A DNA stretch of 64,000 nt from Sipunculus nudus (Eukaryota > Annelida > Sipuncula > Golfingiida > Sipunculidae), in contig CM049311.1 in assembly GCA_026874595.1 (NCBI GenBank), positions 6,051,676-6,115,675 of the forward strand, in the 5' to 3' direction. The position numbers and the translations under genes were made by a program. This document shows, piece after piece, positions 57,882 through 64,000 of this stretch. The notes under the pieces are model-generated. The model ran no database searches, was not told the DNA's origin, and saw only the letters and a program-made list of their open reading frames with translations. The stretch's first letter is position 1; each line of letters opens with the position of its first letter.

Positions 57882-60080
57882 TAGCTCTTTCCTATAAGCT
57901 GATAACACTACAACGAACTTCCTATGAGTGTCTGGAATAGCGTTACCAATATTCTGCTAAGTCTACTCCTCTTAAAAGAGATGCAAGCCTGGTAATTACC
58001 CCCAGGATAGTTAACTGCCCTAACATGGATGGTAGCTTAGCAGTACATTGCACACTTACTAGCATTTCGTAAATTAATTTAAATGATGCATAAGAAAAAT
58101 ACGGGATTTATGGAATACATTTTGACAGTATAACATGCTATAGAACACTTAGGAATATTTAGGATTTATATAATGTGCAAGATAAGCAGACCTGAACACT
58201 GATAAAGGCATTTCGTTATTATTACAACATGGAAGTAATTACAAGTGTAATACATTTACCTGCAAATGCAAATGCGACATTTTCAAATGTAAAAGAAGAT
58301 TGGTAAGCGAGCCTTGTTTCGTTTCATCTTTGTTTAGAATCAATGGGAACCTGAGGAACAAACGAGCTGGGCTCTCAGTCCCGTTCTGTTCCTTTCCGGA
58401 AGAGGGCTCATCACCTTGCTGTACATATTCAGGTAGGCGCTATAGTTCCTTGATACCTGATCTGGTCATGACGAATGTACAGCGTATTAAAGTAGATTTT
58501 ACCAATATGTTTATTATTGGCTAAAGCAGGTTCATTCTTTACAAATTTATATATTTCTTATTGCATATTTGATATTCATGTGTCGTTAAGTCAACTTTAT
58601 GTAAGTGTTCTTGATATGTACTGAAGGAAAAGACAATGATTTATTAGTTAAGAATGCATGTCATATATAAGGGTTATATTATTATAATATTGTAACAAAT
58701 GATAGAGTAAAATATTGTTTAAAGGTTGGAAACCTATGGCTGAATTCATCTATTTCTTCACGAGGCATACTGACACCATTTGACATCTAGGCTCGTTAAC
58801 TGACGTGACTGACAGGAAATATAATGCCGTATCATCACGTGTTATCCCACATGTTGAACTTCAGTCATACAAGTAGAAATCCTAAAACGGTTCTGACAGG
58901 ATATGATTCGTCACGTATTTCATTCTCCAGATAAATTACTATGATATTCTTTGCTTTCTAAAGAAGGGACAGCTGGATACCGCCATCTAGTGGGTTAACG
59001 GAACACTATCCTGTATGTTAATTAAATCGAATAAGCTATTTGTGTATATCAATTTTGTCATGTAAAGGTATATTTGTATGTCCGTTTTATTTTGATAAAC
59101 TGACTACCATGTATATAATTATAATATTTAGGTAGACCTACTTGTGTTTAGAAAGGAGTCAACACTGATGTAATAAATAATAAAGAAATATATCTTTATT
59201 CTGGAAATGGAGGGCTCAGGCCCATAGATACATAATACCTAGTCATGCGAAAATAATAGTCATAAAGAACAAATAAATAATATCTTATTAATGAATTAAT
59301 AAACAATTACAGTTTTTAAACATATACATTAATTGATTATAATGTATAAAAAAAGTAACCTTCAATCAAGTGACTAAATATAACGTTTAATAAGGTAACC
59401 AGCGATATTATATTTAATATTTACTTTGTACAAAGAGAGTTCATCATTTGAAAAATGTTAACAATGAACACAATGAAGAAAAGCTACTTTTAATTCAATG
59501 AAGAAACAAATCACTCGACTGTAAGCTGAATGGTGAAATAATCAACGAAACTTAGATGAAAATTTAGCAATGTCAGTTATGCAATATCTAAAATTCATTA
59601 AGTCGAGGTCGAAGTTCCCCATAGTCTGTTCTTCTTCCTGGATTTTGGCGTATGTACATTAGTTTTTTTCACATAAATAACCTAGATTTTTGTCCATAAA
59701 ACTAGACAAATCATGTTTCCCTCAGTAAGCTATAAAATATAACTAAAATATACATTATGCAATTGTATATTACATTGTCATAACAGATCTATATAAGTTG
59801 TTATGCGCTGGATATAAATTCCCCGCAGGCCTCCACGTTTGAGGATAACTGAGATTTCATGTACATTTCCATACTATAACGACTGTGACCCTTGTTTATT
59901 AATGACAGAGGGGTGCCTGTATTGTTCTTTCCACTCGATCTTTGTGTCATCCGTTTTATAAATACTAGCTTCTCCTACCCGTTTATTATTTGCGCCGGAG
60001 GACCAGTTAAGTTTCACACCAAATACGACAAACGGTGCTATCATATAACGAAGGCTGACTAACCTATTTAACATCATTCG
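57882..60080. other. downstream block of the D unit, paralogous to 39271-40690
   Basis: The match to the block after copy C runs from about 58338 to 60062. The middle (about 59180-59560) is AT-rich sequence absent from the C-side block. No gene is recognised apart from the weak antisense frame at 59874-60140. Confidence 0.55.
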
Positions 60081-60140
60081 ATAACACAACATACCCGTCA
60101 CAGGTGGACATTTTGTAGCACAGGTCATAGAAATCAGCAT
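59874..60140 (-). CDS. uncharacterised antisense frame, longer copy
   Basis: An 88-codon frame includes SLRYMIAPFVVFGVKLNWSS and NNKRVGEASIYKTDDTKIEW. The C-side duplicate at 40480-40690 shares the first half. Most differences are ordinary point changes, and I cannot show selection on the protein. No domain is recognised and no splice sites are certain; it could be an exon or a chance frame. Confidence 0.25.
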   Translation of the reverse strand: MLISMTCATKCPPVTGMLCYRMMLNRLVSLRYMIAPFVVFGVKLNWSSGANNKRVGEASIYKTDDTKIEWKEQYRHPSVINKQGSQSL

Positions 60141-63100
60141 TAATTAGTAACGGAGGAGACGTGTGACAAGTTGCTATCGAATCACGTGAATGGACATTTA
60201 TGTCCCTGTTATGTATAGTTAACTAACACTCCTACATATGAGTCGGCTCACATGATATCTACCCAGAACAATAGCCCCGAAGAGACAAAAATGGACAACT
60301 CTGACCCCGTATGGCGACTTCAACACCATGGAGTGTATGCATTTATAGCTCAGCCGAATTAAAATCTCGCAATGCCGGATCTTTTGGACATAAACAACTG
60401 AGAAGCAAAATTCTGTGAGATGAAAAAGGCAAGAATTATGCCGCGTACATAAAGCCAAAATATGTCACAGAGGTCGAGGGGCTGAACGAATAAGGTATAC
60501 ATGGAGACCTGTCAGTCACCATTTAACTTAAAGTACCTTCTTTTTTTATAAAGGTTATGACTGGACCGGAAGTCTGTGACTTTTCTCAAAAAGGCTGTCA
60601 GGCTGTCGCCTTTGAATGTCTAGACTAAAGATACTACTCATTCGTTTATTGTTTCTTTTAATTATTGTTTCTTTATTCTCTTTTAAATGTACACGATAAA
60701 ATATTTTGAAAGCAATTACTTACACTTCGTTTGATCATAATTCAATATAAAAGTATATGATATCATAAATTTGTCTTCATGAGGTCAAGCAAAAAGGGTT
60801 TACAGGGTTCCGACCATTTCCCTGCTGTTGTCTGAGTCAGATATTTTAATTATTTTATCCTTTTGGATCAATTTAAACACCAGTTCCTTTGTTTTCTGTT
60901 TTAAAAATAACGAAACGTAACCGTGACCTCTTTATAAGCAATAAGGTAAAGGTCACGATGTTTAACTTTTTCACGAACATTTAAAATGGCCTTTTCGTTG
61001 TCTTCGTGTTACTAGTTACTTTGTGTCAGAAATATATTTTAGAATCTTAGGATCTAGCTGTTTAAATTTTAACAGTTTAAATGTAATGAAAACTGTTGGA
61101 CTTGATGATGGCCCCACTGATAGCGGTGTTTATGTCATTTGATGCAAGAGAGTGTCCTTTAGACACTTATTCCATGTGCTTTATCTCCTTTGTCTGGCAT
61201 AGGAAAGATGTGTCATGTTGAGTGATATACAAACTAGCTGAATAAGTAAAACAAATAAAGGAAAAGGAGAAAAATGTATCCAGCAGGGAATGGTAGCAAG
61301 ACGTGCGTGGTTACACCTTCCGCAAAACATACCTAGCTAGCTATGGATCACCATATTTTAACACATTTCGAAAAAATAACATTCGAGAACCGTCAGGAAA
61401 CTACATGAACCGCAATACCACCACAGTCTTAGATTTCTGAATTAAGATAAATACAAAGTACAAAAACTACCAAGAAAAATCCCTTTAAATACATGACAAT
61501 CGGAAGAATACCCTTTTTAAATATAAAATGGATCTCTAGTAAAAATTTTCGAAAAATAACCACTTGCTAATAAAATCCAGCAAAATATCAATAGCATGAA
61601 TGGTCTCGTATTTTGGACCGGGATGGATTTAACCATCTATCCATTCCCATATTTTAATTGCGTATTGTAGGTATCATTTTGCGGGATGCCTTATCCTTAT
61701 GTTGTCTTATACCCTGTAAGATACGGATATTGTGTTTTTAACATCATTCCCCTAATCATTTAACGAGTGTTTAATGCCCAACATCGCGAAACATCACCCA
61801 CTACCACGTTGGGAATGAAAGTATTTATTCATAATAAGCCTTGTGGGTCAGGCAAATATAGAACGAATAACCATCTAGCGCCGTGTGTGGTTGCTAGGTG
61901 TATGCTCCCCATGGAGCCAAGAAAGGCTACAAAAAAATGGACAGGCCTGAAAGTCCAGGAAGGTAAATTGTAAAACTTATGTCGGATGAGACTGACATTG
62001 TCGTTGATACCAGACTATTAATCCCCACTACCTTCCAAGACCACCACTTTGCTGTTTATAGATAAACACAGGTCACTGTATACCGAAATGTATACACATG
62101 AGACACAGTGGACCAATAGGGAGGTAATAATGGGATATAGCAGTAAGTCTAACAGGGATATACACGATATGATTAGATTCACTACTTTGCTCATGTTTTA
62201 ATAAATATGAATTTATTATGAATACATGTCATTTACGTGTATGTCAAGATTAAATACCATTGTTATAGGACACATTTATATTGAAACATCATTTTCCCAT
62301 ACCAACTGCAATATATTTAAGCCATTGTTTGTGAGAACATCTTTACAGTTTGTTCCCATGGTATTTACCATACCAGACTGAAGCCGGGTTTCTTCTGTGG
62401 TACGAATGTTGTCAACCAATGATATCTTTTGACCATGGTAACTATTCCCAAACTTTTGTTTTACACTATCATTATACAGCCGACGATCAATATAACTAGA
62501 ACCATAAAATATTGTAAGTTCTAGTGGCAGCCAACATTCTCAATCATTTATTTCCTCAGGAATTATGCCAAAGACTAACGTTTTTCCCACCGTACACCTT
62601 TTCTACAGAATCAGTTCTTTAATTCATTAAAACCACAATACACTAGTCGATATAGGTCTACATATGTTCAAGGAATAAGGTTATGTTAGAGAACAAGGCC
62701 GAGTAATGTGACAATTTTTTCAGGAAAATATTTAACCTGGAATCAAACCTATAACGTCTTTCAGAGAGCGGGTTTGAGGGCAAGTCATGTCAGGATCGAT
62801 TCAAACTGGGCAGCTTTAAAATGATGTAATGTTAAAGCAGGAGCAGAAAGATTAGAAGCGTATTTGCTGATTAAAATCACAGTAAGACAAGTAAGTGATC
62901 AAATGGGCAAATTTCCTGTTCTGATGCCCATCAGCAAGAGTACAATCAATCCTGTATTGGTTATATATTTGTCTTTATGAGAGCATATTTATGATGATAG
63001 AAGTACTGTTACCATTGCCCTCTCATTGTGATCCTGGAAACTTTGCCCCAGTCCTAATATCTATTACCCTGTAACCATTCACAGGTTAATAAAAAACGGA

Positions 63101-63487
63101 AACAGGAATATATCCCGAGCCACAGAAACGACTCAAACAACCACTATAGAACATATACATTAATCAAATGTGAAAATTGGCAAACATAAAAAGGGTAAAG
63201 CAAGATTTTGAAAGTGTAGAGACAAATCTGCCGATAAGTAAAAGTTTTGTATAGTCCATAGGTTGTGTTGTGGTAAAGAAAATGTATCCAGAGATGAAGA
63301 ATAAATTGTGATAAATTCGGTTATAAACATCTACTGACATCATATAACGTTGGGTATTAAGTTTTATCCTGATACTAAGCATTATTATACCAAGTCGGGT
63401 AGAAATGCGGACCTACCAGTATAGTAGTGAACTGATCGGCATTACACTGCTGTTCCAGGGAATTATAAAGTTTTGGGTCATACCTAC
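60081..63487. other. unassigned terminal intergenic region
   Basis: I see no transporter exon, no repeat match to the rest of the window and no recognisable domain here. Frames at 60219-60458, 61767-61973 and 63164-63382 are short and without motif. This is the first long stretch after the duplicated units. Confidence 0.4.
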
Positions 63488-63619
63488 GTCATCCTTGTCC
63501 GCCATCAATACATTTGTTTGGTAAACCACACCATTTTCTAAGTAGTCCTGAGCTGGCATTATGCCAGATCTCCCAGGAGGACAGTCACTGTGTCTACTTT
63601 GAAGTTTCATGGATAAATA
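63488..63619 (-). CDS. candidate internal exon of an unknown gene
   Basis: On the minus strand TTTTCTGATAG precedes, and GTAGGTATG follows, a 132-base stretch open in one frame (44 codons, phase 0 at both ends). It reads SDCPPGRSGIMPAQDYLENG and VVYQTNVLMADKDD. The paired splice sites and the even composition favour a real exon. I do not recognise the domain, and neighbouring exons would lie partly outside the window. Confidence 0.3.
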
Positions 63620-64000
63620 CTATCAGAAAATCAAACGTAAAAATACGTATAAACCTTCCCTTTTCGTATAACTATAATAAAATCATTATCAAATTACGGG
63701 TATTGATTTACATGGCTTAAAAGACCCAGCATTTACAAATGGGTGGTATGGGTCATCAAATAGACGAGCCGACTACAGGGTGATTAAAACGATTGGATCA
63801 AATGAATTGTTCTACAACTCCCCCACGTGCCGAGAGCTGCTGCTCCCTCATGAGGCGGTTTGATGTTGAGTTATTATAAACAAATAGGTATTTTGAGCTC
63901 TCTAATGGTCATGCCAGATAAATTGAAAAAAAAAACATGATGTCCTAAATTGAAAAACTACCGTTACATAATTGTATAATATTGTTAATCTGGGCTCCCG
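63620..64000. other. window edge, unassigned
   Basis: No feature is recognised in the last 380 bases. Confidence 0.4.

Noticed and set aside
57004-57940. Several long frames on both strands (57004-57405, 57056-57331, 57620-57940)
   Set aside because: They lie in the CG-rich inverted-repeat element, where stops are rare by composition; the strands overlap and no domain is visible.
60219-60458. 79-codon minus-strand frame
   Set aside because: No motif, no plausible splice context and no duplicate elsewhere in the window.

Overview
This looks like AT-rich nuclear DNA from an invertebrate animal, most plausibly a mollusc or another lophotrochozoan. The genes are split by GT/GC-AG introns, long (CT)n and (TA)n microsatellites are common, and tyrosine-recombinase retroelements, a foldback element and a tRNA-like SINE head are scattered through the introns and gaps. 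The taxon is an inference from style, not from a diagnostic gene.

The backbone is a tandem, same-strand (+) array of four copies of one gene, a 12-transmembrane organic-cation/anion transporter of the SLC22 branch of the major facilitator superfamily. Every copy has the same ten exons (396, 104, 155, 169, 127, 86, 215, 188, 134 and 103-124 bp) in the same phases. Copy A (873-7494) and copy B (10229-21487) are broken: A lost the exon-1 donor, has a TGA in exon 5 and a +1 shift in exon 8; B lost its ATG, has TAA codons in exons 2 and 8, indels in exons 4 and 5 and a dead acceptor before exon 6. Copy C (30408-38491) assembles to an intact 565-residue protein and copy D (42654-56619) to 563 residues.

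Flanks were duplicated with the genes. A and B share 5' flanks and antisense remnants of a possible C-type-lectin-like gene downstream (7.9-8.5 kb and 22.6-23.2 kb). C and D belong to a larger repeated unit: 26.9-40.7 kb matches 40.7-60.1 kb outside the inserted elements. A block of about 170 bp just before each start is conserved in all four copies.

Mobile DNA explains most size differences. B intron 7 holds a 3.8-kb element with inverted repeats of about 1 kb (16096-19915). A decayed YR retroelement (gag-like, RT, RNase H, start of a tyrosine recombinase) fills 23.5-25.9 kb. D intron 6 carries an antisense YR retroelement of about 6.2 kb whose recombinase end is present as three nearly identical 993-bp tandem copies. 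A TTCGCGAA-rich element with terminal inverted repeats lies after D (56842-57881), with a partial copy after C. I recognise no gene in 60.1-63.4 kb; one possible antisense exon lies at 63.5 kb.
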